From the NCBI RefSeq assembly GCF_014697195.1, contig NZ_JACJRJ010000004.1, positions 113,713 to 177,712 of the forward strand: a DNA stretch of 64,000 nt. The letters are read 5' to 3'. Of this stretch, positions 27,947 to 36,750 are shown one piece after another (position 1 is the stretch's first letter; each line of letters starts with the position of its first letter). The DNA comes from Cylindrospermum sp. FACHB-282. GTDB lineage: Bacteria > Cyanobacteriota > Cyanobacteriia > Cyanobacteriales > Nostocaceae. Below the pieces are notes generated by a model, which saw only the letters and a program-made list of their open reading frames with translations, ran no database searches and was not told where the DNA came from. A program made the position numbers and the translations under genes.

Positions 27947-29453
27947 ATTTCCAGTCTTTACCAATACGGATTGTAATCTCAGATTCCAAATTCCCGCTTG
28001 CCGCCACCTCGATTTGACCCAAGCCTAAAACTTTTTGTAGGTCAACTCCTGGTTGTCGGTTCCCTTTTTCAACAAAAATCTGAGTCCGGGGTTGGATATC
28101 CGGCCAATCTGATACTGTGTAAATATTAGTAAAGCCTTTCTGTTTGAGATAGGCGATAACTTTTTCAGTTAACTGCGGTTGATTGGAAGCATTTTGAATA
28201 GCAATTTTGAGGCGAGAAACTGGTCGCGTATCAGGCTTAAGACCAGGTACATTCACCCCAACATAATCATTCAACAGGCTCTGTTGTCCAGTCATATTCA
28301 GCCAATAGCTATTAGGGTCGGCGCTGAAACGGCTGAAACTACCAGGCAACACAGTCATTTGGAACTTATCCCGTTCCATGTTCAGGGAAAAACCCGCCAA
28401 CGCCATCATTTCTTCCGTCTTCAGGTTGGTATCAAAGTACTTTCGCATAATGCGAGTTAATTGAGGCAACCGAGGTAAGACAGTGGGACTACTAAGGCGT
28501 TGAAGCAAAGCCGACATTAGTACCTGTTGGCGCTGTACTCTGGGCAAATCTCCCAAACCTGCTTCGCGGAATCGGGCAAACTGTTGTGCTTGTTCACCAT
28601 TGAGAGTTTGCCACCCGCTGACTAAATTCATTGACAGCCCACCAGCAGCGTCGTGATAGTCCATCGATTGGGGCACAAAAAGCTCTACCCCACCCAGCTG
28701 ATCTACTAATTGCCGTAAGCCACTGGTAGAGATGCGGATGTAGCGGTCGATAGGGGCATTATTTAATGTCCGGCTGACTACCCGCGCTGCCAAGACTGGC
28801 CCACCTTGGGCATTGGCCTCAGATACTTTAGTTAATCCCTTTTCTGGAATAGCCGTGACCGTATCTCTGGGAATAGACAGCACCCGAATAGATTTATCGC
28901 TGGGGTTGAGCCTTACCAGCAGCATGGTATCGCTTGTGCCAGCAAAGCTTTCTGGAGAGCCGTCAACAGTGCCCTTAACTGGTTCAATCCCCATAATTAA
29001 AATATTCATGGGTTTTGTTAGTTTGTACCGGGATATTTCGCCCCATACATCCCCAGGTAATGGGATTTTTGCCTGATCTTTACTAGCATTTCCAGAATCT
29101 TCGTCTGTTTGATCCAGATTACTCCACAGGGGAGTCCACAGGGCCAAAGTTGATGCCAGCAAACCCGATAAAATTACCCCCAAAACAACTGTTAATATCC
29201 ACAATAGCCATCGCGGCATCGTCAAGCCCAACCGGTCATAAAGCTCGCTAGGAATTGCACCTACCGAATTAACGACGTTACGGTTAGTAAATGCTGACTG
29301 TTTTGGTTTTACCTCTGGCTCCGAAGTTGTTACTGGTTGAGGCGCAAACTGATTTTCTGCCCGTTTGAGTTGTTGCTGTCTTGCCTCTTGATCTAAGGCT
29401 GGTACTTGTTGAGACGTGAACTGATTTTCTGACCATTTGACTTGTTTAATCAC
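27945..29453 (-). CDS. LytR-CpsA-Psr (LCP) family protein
   Basis: GTG 29453 is chosen because GGGGAG precedes it by about 6 bases; TTG 29471 would add six residues. About 502 residues: a cytosolic N-terminus (about 75), one membrane helix (WLLWILTVVLGVILSGLLA), then the LCP catalytic domain with MLLVRLNPSDKSIRVLSIPRDT, NAQGGPVLAARVVSRTL and FARFREAGLGDLPRVQRQQ. A LytR_C domain (LKIAIQNASNQPQLTEKVIA) closes the protein. LCP enzymes attach glycopolymers to peptidoglycan. Divergent from the mannose-1-phosphate guanylyltransferase gene, which may share its purpose in wall glycan synthesis. Confidence 0.88.
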   Translation of the reverse strand: MIKQVKWSENQFTSQQVPALDQEARQQQLKRAENQFAPQPVTTSEPEVKPKQSAFTNRNVVNSVGAIPSELYDRLGLTMPRWLLWILTVVLGVILSGLLASTLALWTPLWSNLDQTDEDSGNASKDQAKIPLPGDVWGEISRYKLTKPMNILIMGIEPVKGTVDGSPESFAGTSDTMLLVRLNPSDKSIRVLSIPRDTVTAIPEKGLTKVSEANAQGGPVLAARVVSRTLNNAPIDRYIRISTSGLRQLVDQLGGVELFVPQSMDYHDAAGGLSMNLVSGWQTLNGEQAQQFARFREAGLGDLPRVQRQQVLMSALLQRLSSPTVLPRLPQLTRIMRKYFDTNLKTEEMMALAGFSLNMERDKFQMTVLPGSFSRFSADPNSYWLNMTGQQSLLNDYVGVNVPGLKPDTRPVSRLKIAIQNASNQPQLTEKVIAYLKQKGFTNIYTVSDWPDIQPRTQIFVEKGNRQPGVDLQKVLGLGQIEVAASGNLESEITIRIGKDWK

Positions 29454-29568
29454 AATTATCTCCCCACTCAACCACTCCCTAAAGGTATGTTAATGCAAGC
29501 TAGAAATCTTGCCAGTGGAAAAGCTCACTGTACACTTGTATTGTTCTTCGGTAGGTATCTATAACAGG

Positions 29569-30633
29569 ATGAATAGCTCATTTATTCCCGTAATCCTTGC
29601 TGGCGGTAAAGGTACACGATTTTGGCCCTTGAGTCGTCAAGACCGACCCAAGCAATTTTTAAGTCTCGATGGTAGCTCTAGAAGCCTACTACAAGCAACC
29701 GCTGATCGACTGTTAGCAATCGCCGGCGGCTGGGATTCCTTGTGGGTCATAACTTCTAGTCAAATATCTCAAGGAGTGCGAGAACAACTACCCGATCTGC
29801 CGAATCAAAACTTGCTGATTGAGTCACAGGGGATGGACACCGCCGCCGCCGTTGCTTGGGCAAGTTTAGAAATTAAAAAGCGTTACGGAGAAGAAGCTGT
29901 AATTGGCTTTTTTCCTGCTGACCACTGGATTGCTGACCAGGAGGCGTTTGTACACACTCTCAGTGCTGCTACCCAATTAGCGGCTAGCAAAGCAGCGATT
30001 GTCACTTTGGGGATCAAGCCGACTTTCTCATCAACTGGATACGGCTACATTGAACAAGGTGAAAAGATAGGTAGCTTTAATGAGTTGCCAGCTTATCACG
30101 TCAACCGCTTTACTGAAAAGCCTAACCGGGAAACGGCAGAAACTTTTTTATCTACGGGACGCTTTAGCTGGAATAGTGGCATGTTCGTTTTTCGGGCTGG
30201 GGTTGTTCTTGAGGAACTACATACCCACGCTCCAGAAATTATCGAACCCTTAGAACAACAGGGCCCTGATATATATCCCCAGTTGCCTAAAAAGAGTATA
30301 GACTATGCGCTGATGGAAAAGACCACTCTAGCATACGTCTTGCCAGTGGAATTTGGTTGGGATGATTTAGGAGATTGGAATGCGATCGAACGCTTACTAA
30401 AGAAAGAAGGGACTCCCAATGTGGAACTCGCTACCCATCTGGGGTTAGATACCCAGGGTGCAATTATTTATGCTTCAGATCCAGAAGATGTAATTGTGAC
30501 TATCGGTTTAGAAGATGTGGTGATTGTGCGCGATCGCAATGTTACCCTGATTGTCAAAAAAGACCGCACCCAAGATATCAAGCAAATCCTCAAAACCCTG
30601 GAAGCTGATCCCCGATTTACCAACCTACTGTAA
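29569..30633 (+). CDS. manC: Mannose-1-phosphate guanylyltransferase
   Basis: ATG 29569 is preferred; upstream in-frame sequence (from 29509) does not look like family N-termini. 354 residues. PVILAGGKGTRFWPLSRQDR with PKQFL is the nucleotidyltransferase signature; FFPADHWI, GYGYIEQG, NRFTEKP and WNSGMFVF follow in order. Makes GDP-mannose from GTP and mannose-1-phosphate for polysaccharide and glycoprotein synthesis. The C-terminal isomerase domain found in bifunctional enzymes is absent. Confidence 0.92.
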   Translation: MNSSFIPVILAGGKGTRFWPLSRQDRPKQFLSLDGSSRSLLQATADRLLAIAGGWDSLWVITSSQISQGVREQLPDLPNQNLLIESQGMDTAAAVAWASLEIKKRYGEEAVIGFFPADHWIADQEAFVHTLSAATQLAASKAAIVTLGIKPTFSSTGYGYIEQGEKIGSFNELPAYHVNRFTEKPNRETAETFLSTGRFSWNSGMFVFRAGVVLEELHTHAPEIIEPLEQQGPDIYPQLPKKSIDYALMEKTTLAYVLPVEFGWDDLGDWNAIERLLKKEGTPNVELATHLGLDTQGAIIYASDPEDVIVTIGLEDVVIVRDRNVTLIVKKDRTQDIKQILKTLEADPRFTNLL

Positions 30634-30711
30634 AAGTTAACACCCTTGGTAGAGGCTGAGAAGTGTTATTTTCTATTATAACTTGACTGTCTATGATTTT
30701 TGGTGACAGTT

Positions 30712-30903
30712 ATGGCAATCAGCAGCTTTGAGCCTTTAGCCAAGACAGTAGCAATCAACTCTATCACCGCCTATCAAAAATATATTTCAGGAGCCAAAGG
30801 ATTTTCTTGTCCCCATCGTCTGTTACATGGTGGGGATTCCTGCTCAGATAGTGGTTTTTATAATTTTGAATTTTGTATTTTGTATCCCTTACCGGAGCCG
30901 TAG
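30712..30903 (+). pseudogene. YidD-like membrane-insertion factor, 3' end replaced by a repeat
   Basis: From ATG 30712 the product reads AISSFEPLAKTVAINSITAY, then QKYISGAKGFSCPHRLLHGG and DSCSD. This is the YidD (DUF37) core with its conserved Cys residues. After CSD the reading enters AT-rich repeat DNA (30878-30921 family) and ends with an unrelated GFYNFEFCILYPLPEP tail. The normal C-terminal helix is missing. It may be a clipped but still translated small protein, or a pseudogene. It precedes the ABC1-kinase gene by about 50 bp. Confidence 0.65.
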
Positions 30904-30921
30904 GCTCTATGAGAGAATTTT
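30878..30921. repeat. TTTTGTATCCCTTA dispersed repeat, copy A
   Basis: TTTTGTATCCCTTACCGGAG continues with CCGTAGGCTCTATGAGAG and AATTTT. A near-identical copy lies at 47893-47936 and an inverted partial copy at 34503-34516. Four TTTTTAA heptamers follow to about 30947. Confidence 0.65.
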
Positions 30922-30955
30922 TAATTTTTAATTTTTAATTTTTAATTGATTAACA

Positions 30956-32599
30956 ATGTTCCTTACCCAAACTGTCCCTCGTCAACGAGAAATCATCGAA
31001 GTAGTCCTTCGCAATGGCTGGGACTATATGCGAAGATTACTCACTGGTGGCAAAACTGATGAACCCCAGTTACCCACGCCTGCGGTGCTAAAAAACATCT
31101 TGGTGGATTTGGGGCCAGTTTATGTCAAACTCGGTCAGCTACTCTCAACCCGTCCAGATTTACTCAACGCCGCCTACATTGAAGAACTGTCAACCCTGCA
31201 AGACGAAGTCCCGCCAGTTCCTTGGTCAGAGGTAGAAGTAATCATCCGTAAACAGCTAAAACGCCCCTTAGAAGAAACCTTCAGTATCGTCAATCATATC
31301 CCAGTAGCAGCGGGATCAATTGCCCAGACCCATCGAGGAACATTAGCAGATGGTCGGGAAGTTGCTCTCAAAGTGCAACGTCCGGGAATTGATGTGACGA
31401 TCGCTCAAGATATCGCCTTAATTCAAGGTATCGCCGATTTAGTAGCGCGTACCGAATTTGGCCAGAACTACGATATTAAAGCGATCGCCCAAGAATTTAC
31501 CAAAGCTTTAGAAGCCGAGTTAGATTTTACACGAGAAGCCGGTTTTACAGACCAACTGCGGCGCAATCTATCTCATAGTCGCTGGTTTGATCCCACACAA
31601 CTAGTGGTGGCTAAAATTTACTGGCATTTAACCACAGAAAAATTAATGGTGATGGAGTGGTTAGAAGGAGTACCGATATTGTCAGCCAAACTTAGCAATG
31701 AAAATGGTCAAGACCCCGCCACCCAACGGAAAGCCATCACTACTTTGTTATTTCGGGCATTTTTTCAGCAACTCTATATAGATGGTTTTTTTCATGCCGA
31801 TCCCCATCCAGGCAATTTATTTTATCTCACAGATGGTCGCATTGCTCTCTTAGACTGTGGCATGGTAGGTAGACTTGACCCCCGCACACAGCAGATATTA
31901 ACAGAAATGTTATTAGCTATTATTGATTTAGACGCTCAAAGGTGCGCTCAGTTAACCTTGCAATTATCAGATTCTGCTCAACCAGTTATTTTAGCGCGGT
32001 TAGAAAATGATTATGACCGGATGCTGCGAAAATATTACAATGCCAGCTTAACTGATATTAACTTCAGTCAAGTATTTTATGAAATTCTGCAAGTCGCCCG
32101 CAACAATAAAATTCGCTTACCTAGCAACATGGGCTTATATGCCAAAACCTTGGCCAACTTAGAAGGGGTAGCGCGTACTTTTAATCCAGAGGTCAATCTG
32201 TTTGATGAAATCAAGCCATTAATCACAGACTTGTTTCGCCGTCAGTTATTAGGCGATAATCCAGTGCGATCGCTCCTCCGCACCGCCCTAGACCTAAAAA
32301 GCCTCTCACTGCACTCTCCCCGCCAAATTGAACTACTACTAGACCGCGTCACCTCAGAAACCTTACAGTGGAATCTATCACTCCAAGGTTTAGATGGCGT
32401 ACGCCGCACAATGGACGATGCAGCCAATCGACTTTCCTTCAGCATTTTGGTAGGTTCCCTAATTATGGGTGCAGCCATTATTTCCACCAGAGCAACAACA
32501 ACTCAACTATCTTTTTTAAGCAGTGCCTTATTTGCCGCCGCCAGTCTGTTAGGTTTGTGGTTAATTATTAGTATTTTGCGCTCAGGGCGTTTAAAGTAG
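30956..32599 (+). CDS. ABC1/UbiB-family atypical kinase
   Basis: 547 residues. YVKLGQLLSTRPD is the ABC1 KxGQ motif, AAGSIAQTHRG the Ala-rich nucleotide loop, VALKVQRPG carries the ATP-binding Lys, FFHADPHPGNLF the catalytic loop and ALLDCGMVG the DFG equivalent. Two C-terminal membrane helices (about 500-545) anchor it. Such proteins support prenylquinone (plastoquinone, tocopherol) metabolism in plastids and cyanobacteria. It overlaps no neighbour; the ABC ATPase gene starts 6 bp after its stop, suggesting co-transcription. Confidence 0.9.
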   Translation: MFLTQTVPRQREIIEVVLRNGWDYMRRLLTGGKTDEPQLPTPAVLKNILVDLGPVYVKLGQLLSTRPDLLNAAYIEELSTLQDEVPPVPWSEVEVIIRKQLKRPLEETFSIVNHIPVAAGSIAQTHRGTLADGREVALKVQRPGIDVTIAQDIALIQGIADLVARTEFGQNYDIKAIAQEFTKALEAELDFTREAGFTDQLRRNLSHSRWFDPTQLVVAKIYWHLTTEKLMVMEWLEGVPILSAKLSNENGQDPATQRKAITTLLFRAFFQQLYIDGFFHADPHPGNLFYLTDGRIALLDCGMVGRLDPRTQQILTEMLLAIIDLDAQRCAQLTLQLSDSAQPVILARLENDYDRMLRKYYNASLTDINFSQVFYEILQVARNNKIRLPSNMGLYAKTLANLEGVARTFNPEVNLFDEIKPLITDLFRRQLLGDNPVRSLLRTALDLKSLSLHSPRQIELLLDRVTSETLQWNLSLQGLDGVRRTMDDAANRLSFSILVGSLIMGAAIISTRATTTQLSFLSSALFAAASLLGLWLIISILRSGRLK

Positions 32600-32605
32600 A
32601 GCATA

Positions 32606-33586
32606 ATGCCGATCATCGTTGCTGAAAACCTAAGTAAATTTTATCCCGTAGCCATCAAAGAACCGGGAATCAAAGGGACAATCACCCACTTTTTTCGCCG
32701 CACTTATCGCTCAATCAAAGCAGTTGAAGACGTTTCCTTTGAAATCGCCCCTGGTGAAGTAGTCGGATTTTTAGGGCCAAATGGTGCTGGCAAAACCACC
32801 ACACTCAAAATGCTCACCGGGCTAATTCATCCTTCCAGCGGTACAGTTAAAGTGGCAGGACTTGTACCATTTCGTCGTCAAGAGGCATTTTTGCAAAAAA
32901 TCACCTTGGTGATGGGGCAAAAACAGCAGTTAATTTGGGACTTACCCGCACTGGATTCTTTAAAAATTAACGCCGCTGTTTATAACATCTCTGACAAAGA
33001 ATTCCAGCGACGAGTGGGAGAATTAACCGAGATGCTATTTCTAGAAGGCAAGCTTTCCCAACCAGTGCGGAAGTTGTCCCTAGGTGAGCGGATGAAGGCG
33101 GAACTATTAGCAGCACTTTTGCACCGTCCCCAAGTCTTATTTCTCGATGAACCAACCTTAGGGCTAGATGTCAATGCTCAGGTAGCAGTGCGTGATTTTT
33201 TGCGCGAATACAATCAGCATTATCAGGCGACAATTTTGTTAACTAGCCATTACATGGCCGACATTACGGCTTTATGTCAACGAGTGCTATTAATTCACCA
33301 AGGTAAACTGATGTATGACGGTAGCTTGGATGGACTCTTGGAGCGCTTCGCCCCTTACCGGGAAATTTATGTAGAGTTAGCCCAACCACTACCACGAGAA
33401 AAGCTTATGCTCTACGGTGATATACAACTTTTAGAAGGGCGAGCCGTGCGCTTTCTAGTCCAGCAAAAAGCCCTCACACGCACCGTAACTCAGATTTTGG
33501 CTGATTTAGAGGTAATTGATTTAAAAGTCACTGAACCACCTATAGAAGAAGTGATTGGAAGAGTTTTTCAGGCGGGATTTGTATAG
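32606..33586 (+). CDS. ABC-2 type transporter ATP-binding protein
   Basis: 326 residues. FLGPNGAGKTTTLKMLTG (Walker A), KLSLGERMKAELLAALLHRP (signature variant SLGER) and VLFLDEPTLGLDV (Walker B) are present, with LLTSHYMADI as the switch. The long C-terminal part and SLGER signature fit the DUF990-associated (NatA-like) export ATPases. It pairs with the permease gene 92 bp downstream. Substrate unknown. Confidence 0.88.
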   Translation: MPIIVAENLSKFYPVAIKEPGIKGTITHFFRRTYRSIKAVEDVSFEIAPGEVVGFLGPNGAGKTTTLKMLTGLIHPSSGTVKVAGLVPFRRQEAFLQKITLVMGQKQQLIWDLPALDSLKINAAVYNISDKEFQRRVGELTEMLFLEGKLSQPVRKLSLGERMKAELLAALLHRPQVLFLDEPTLGLDVNAQVAVRDFLREYNQHYQATILLTSHYMADITALCQRVLLIHQGKLMYDGSLDGLLERFAPYREIYVELAQPLPREKLMLYGDIQLLEGRAVRFLVQQKALTRTVTQILADLEVIDLKVTEPPIEEVIGRVFQAGFV

Positions 33587-33678
33587 TCAGTGCTGAGTGC
33601 TGACTAGCGCATTTAGGATAAAATATCCAAACAGAACTGTATGGGAAAATAGATAATTTTCTAACTGGAAAATATTAA

Positions 33679-34467
33679 ATGAAACGGATTATTAAAAAAG
33701 CCATAACTTTGCTTCTAGTCTACTACGCCAATATGCTTGAGTATCGAGCAGAATTAGTTTTATGGGCCTTGTCTGGTTCCTTACCCATTATTCTCATGGG
33801 CGTCTGGATACAGGCGGCGCAAGGTGGAAAATTTGGTTTCGCACCTGTAGATTTTGCCCGCTACTTCCTCTCAGTTTTTATTGTCAGACAATTCACCGCC
33901 GTTTGGGTAATTTATGATTTTGAAAGGGAAGTAGTAGAAGGCAAACTTTCACCCCGGTTGTTACAACCCCTAGACCCAGTATGGCATCATATTGCATCCC
34001 ATCTTTCTGAAAGATTTGTCCGAATCCCGTTTGTGTTCCTATTGATAGCATTATTTTTTATATTATATCCCCAGGCTTTTTGGGTACCAAGTTTGGCGAA
34101 AATTTTGTTGTTTACTTTAGCAACATTACTGGCTTTTTGTTTACGATTTATAATTCAATACACCCTTTCCATGTTTGCCTTTTGGACAGAACGGGCTTCG
34201 GCTATAGAAAATTTTTGGCTGCTGTTTTATTTATTCTTATCTGGGTTAATTGCACCTTTAGATGTGTTTCCCGAACCTGTGCGGACAATAGTCATGTTTA
34301 CACCTTTTCCCTATTTGATTAATTTTCCAGCAAGTATTTTAGTAGGGCTACCTGTGGATTTAGCACGAGGTTTTTTATCAATTATCGGTTGGTTTTTGGT
34401 GTTTTTAGGTGTGAATCGCTTGCTTTGGCGTGCGGGATTAAAGCAATATTCCGGGATGGGAGCGTAA
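33679..34467 (+). CDS. ABC-2 family transporter permease (DUF990-like)
   Basis: 262 residues, about six membrane helices. MLEYRAELVLWALSGSLPII at the start, VWVIYDFEREVVEGKLSPRL in the first cytoplasmic loop and PLDVFPEPVRTIVMFTPFPY near the end are characteristic of this family. Together with the ATPase at 32606 it should form an exporter. Cyanobacterial operons of this type normally carry a second similar permease, which is not next to it here. Confidence 0.85.
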   Translation: MKRIIKKAITLLLVYYANMLEYRAELVLWALSGSLPIILMGVWIQAAQGGKFGFAPVDFARYFLSVFIVRQFTAVWVIYDFEREVVEGKLSPRLLQPLDPVWHHIASHLSERFVRIPFVFLLIALFFILYPQAFWVPSLAKILLFTLATLLAFCLRFIIQYTLSMFAFWTERASAIENFWLLFYLFLSGLIAPLDVFPEPVRTIVMFTPFPYLINFPASILVGLPVDLARGFLSIIGWFLVFLGVNRLLWRAGLKQYSGMGA

Positions 34468-34502
34468 AAAATTCAAAATTCAAAATATGCCCACCGCTGC
34501 CG

Positions 34503-34516
34503 TAAGGGATACAAAA
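34503..34516 (-). repeat. TTTTGTATCCCTTA dispersed repeat, copy C (inverted, partial)
   Basis: The minus strand reads TTTTGTATCCCTTACGGCAG, matching copies A and B over the first 14 bases and then diverging. It sits between the permease gene and the Rpn-like remnant. Confidence 0.5.
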
Positions 34517-34550
34517 TTAAGAGTTTTGGGTTTGACGCTCCCTAATTTTG

Positions 34551-34817
34551 CTAATTTGCCAAAAAATTAATTTTCTGAATTAGTTCTAGCAATTCATCTA
34601 GAGTATTTGCAGTCAGTATGCCCCGCTGAATTTCCTTTAGTTGCTCTAAATTGGAAATTTCAGATATTTTGGGCATCAGTTGCAAACCTTCACTGCCGAA
34701 TTTAACTTCTAAACTTAGTTCAATACTTGACAGCCTCTCCAGTTGCCGTCCTTCTTCTCTACCCTTTTGCAAAATTTCCTGATAGAAGAATGATTTTTCT
34801 AACACCACGATACCCAC
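34551..34817 (-). pseudogene. C-terminal remnant of an Rpn-like nuclease
   Basis: 88 residues. SFFYQEILQKGREEGRQLER and LEVKFGSEGLQLMPKISEIS with TANTLDELLELI match the C-terminal regulatory part of cyanobacterial Rpn/PD-(D/E)XK-type proteins. The N-terminal nuclease core (about 200 residues) is absent. It lies directly downstream of a second, longer broken copy (34854-36602), so the locus held two tandem paralogues. Confidence 0.6.
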
Positions 34818-34902
34818 CTGATGATTTATCTAACTTGCAGGAGTTGGAATAGTCTAAATGAGTTCCCGTAATTGGTCGAAAGTATTTACCAAAAAACTGG
34901 GT

Positions 34903-35064
34903 TTAAAGCCCCGTCCTTCTAGGACGGCTTTTGTTTAATTTCCGGAGCAACTCTCGAAGTACATCGTTTTGAGTACGGTTTGCTTCTGAACAATACCCCA
35001 CAAGTATCTCGTATTCTTCCTCCGAGCATCTGATTGAGCATCTTTTTATGATGTCATATTGCTG
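34903..35064 (-). pseudogene. Small ribbon-helix-helix protein, start lost
   Basis: The frame reads IKRCSIRCSEEEYEILVGYC and SEANRTQNDVLRELLRKLNK. The pattern (alternating strand, then two amphipathic helices with a turn) fits a CopG/Arc-type ribbon-helix-helix DNA-binding protein. No ATG, GTG or TTG starts it; ATG 35057 is one base out of frame, so a single-base change probably broke it. It is divergent from tnpB, with 30 bp between the two starts. Its stop overlaps the left-end hairpin. The second tnpB-like gene at 63941 has the same arrangement. Confidence 0.5.
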
Positions 35065-35086
35065 TCAGTTGTGATATAATATTACC

Positions 35087-36178
35087 ATGAAAACGCTGAA
35101 GTTTAAGCTGTACGAACATAAACGGAATAGACACCTCAAACGGATGATTAATGCCGGAGGAGTGATCTACAACCATTGTATTGCTCTGCATAAACGGTAC
35201 TACCGGATGTGGGGTAAACACTTAAACTGAGCAAAACTACAGTCTCATATTGCCAAATTAAGAAAACGTAATCAATTTTGGCAATCAATAGGTTCTCAAG
35301 CAGTGCAAGATATCTGTCAACGCATAGAGAAAGCCTACCAATTATTTTTTAAACACAATAAAAAAGGAGTCAGACCACCAGGTTTTAAAAAAGTCAAAAA
35401 ATACAAATCATTTACTCTTAAACAAGCTGGTTATAAATTCTTAGGTGGAAATAGAATTAAGATAGGAAAGCAAGTTTATCAATTTTATCACTCTAGAGAA
35501 ATAGAAGGAAAAATCAAAACCTTAACCATTAAGCGCACCCCATTGGGCGAGTTATTTATGCTGGCTGTGGTTGCTCATGAGTCAGAGCTAGAAATCAAAT
35601 CAACGACTAGTAAAATAGCGGGTTTTGATTTTGGACTCAAAACATTTCTAACTGGCTCTGATGGAACTTTAATTGATTCTCCACAGTTCCTTAAGCAATC
35701 TTTGAATGCTATCAAAAAAGCTAGTAGAATCCACTCCAAAAAGGTCAAAGGGTCAAGTAATCGGGAAAGAGCTAGAAAGAACTTAGTTCGTAAATACGAG
35801 GATGTTTGTAACCGCAGACGTGATTGGTTTTGGAAACTAGCTCATAAATTAACAGATACCTTTGATGTTTTATGCTTTGAAACCTTAAACCTCAAGGGTA
35901 TGCAACGTCTTTGGGGCAGAAAAATATCAGACTTAGCTTTTGGAGAATTTCTACAAATACTAGAATGGGTAGCTAAAAAGAAAAATAAACAAGTTGTTTA
36001 TATAGATCAATGGTATCCATCTAGTAAAACTTGTTCTGATTGTGGGCATATTTTAGAAAAACTGGATTTATCTGTTAGACAATGGCGTTGTCCATCTTGT
36101 AACTCCGTTAATGGACGTGATGAAAACGCCGCTATCAATATTCTCTCTTGTTGGGGCATCAACCATTGGGTTAGGTGA
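35087..36178 (+). pseudogene. tnpB: RNA-guided nuclease TnpB with an in-frame stop
   Basis: ATG 35087 opens MKTLKFKLYEHKRNRHLKRM. A TGA at codon 48 (35228-35230) interrupts the frame, which continues without shift from AKLQSHIAKL to the end (363 codons in all). The RuvC acids are visible: GFDFGLKTFLTG, CFETLNLKGM and GRDENAAINIL. The zinc ribbon CSDC...CPSC lies between the last two. Family length is about 370-400. Reinitiation at GTG 35303 would lack the wedge and start of the protein. TnpB cuts DNA guided by an RNA from the element's right end; here it is probably inactive unless TGA is read through. Confidence 0.8.
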
Positions 36179-36252
36179 TGTTAGACTGGCTACGCCAGCA
36201 ATTGCTGTTTGACCCCAGAATCCCCACGCCTTTAGGCTGGGGAGTATGTCAA
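36179..36252 (+). ncRNA. Likely right-end guide RNA (omega/reRNA) scaffold of the TnpB element
   Basis: The 74 bases after the tnpB stop contain two hairpins: GGCTACGCC near 36188 and the CCCCACGCC/GGCTGGGG stem. They end at GTATGTCAA, the right boundary. In TnpB elements this region folds as the guide scaffold and the flanking host sequence (from 36253) acts as guide. Assignment is by position and fold, not by comparison. Confidence 0.5.
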
Positions 36253-36750
36253 AGTCAGAATACCTCGCTGAATTGCCTTTAGTTGCGCTAAATCAGAAAT
36301 CTGCGAAATTTCGGGCATCAGTTTTCAATGCTCAAAAGTATACCCCGTTTTTCACCTCGTTCTTCTCCCTCTTTCAAAATTTGTTGATACCAGGGAGATT
36401 CGCGTAATCCGGCCATATCCCACCTCATTATTTGCTGAACTAAAGCCCTATCTAATACATCGCTTTCGCGGCTTATCCATTGGAATTCAGAGTTGATGAC
36501 TTCTCCAGATACAATATCGGAAAACAGTGTTACCTATTTTACTGAGTTTTCGAGGGCGAGGCTAATTAATTTTTTTGTGCTGATGTCGGCTGATTTTGCC
36601 ATAGGGGGAGGAGATGGCTATTTTAGTAGTTTATGGCTAAAGAGGCGTTTTTTTTGGGGATGGTGCCCGATCTCACCCTACACTTCTACCAAAAGTTAAT
36701 TTTTGTTGCTATAATCTGGTAACCGTATTTTTACTGTTAGCCCGCTAATC

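Larger units (their letters stand above)
34890..36252 (+). mobile_element. TnpB-only IS200/IS605-type element (IS1341-like)
   Basis: The ends are fixed by the interrupted reading frame. The left flank ends TTAC at 34886-34889, and the element ends with TCAA at 36249-36252. These are the same tetranucleotides used as left and right cleavage sites by IS608. A left-end hairpin (CCGTCCT-TCT-AGGACGG, 34910-34926) and a right-end hairpin (CCCCACGCC-TTTA-GGCTGGGG, about 36222-36243) are present. It contains tnpB and a small divergent RHH frame but no tnpA transposase. No target duplication, as expected for this family. Confidence 0.8.
34854..36602 (-). pseudogene. Rpn-like nuclease gene, multiply broken and split by a TnpB element
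   Basis: ATG 36602 starts MAKSADISTKKLISLALENS, then an in-frame TAG (36534-36536). The frame resumes as VTLFSDIVSGEV and SEFQWISRESDVL, jumps over the missing nuclease core to LVQQIMRWDMAGLRESPWYQ, loses about 13 codons before LMPEISQISDLAQLKAIQRG, and is cut at ILT. After the 1363-bp insertion it resumes as VNTFDQLRELI and stops at 34854. The intact paralogue fragment at 34551 gives the expected order (GILTANTLDELLELI). Frame and sequence rejoin without loss when the insertion is removed. The family name is by resemblance only. Confidence 0.65.

Noticed and set aside
36493..36699. 68-codon plus-strand frame
   Set aside because: It is antisense to the N-terminal part of the Rpn-like pseudogene, which has a recognisable protein sequence.
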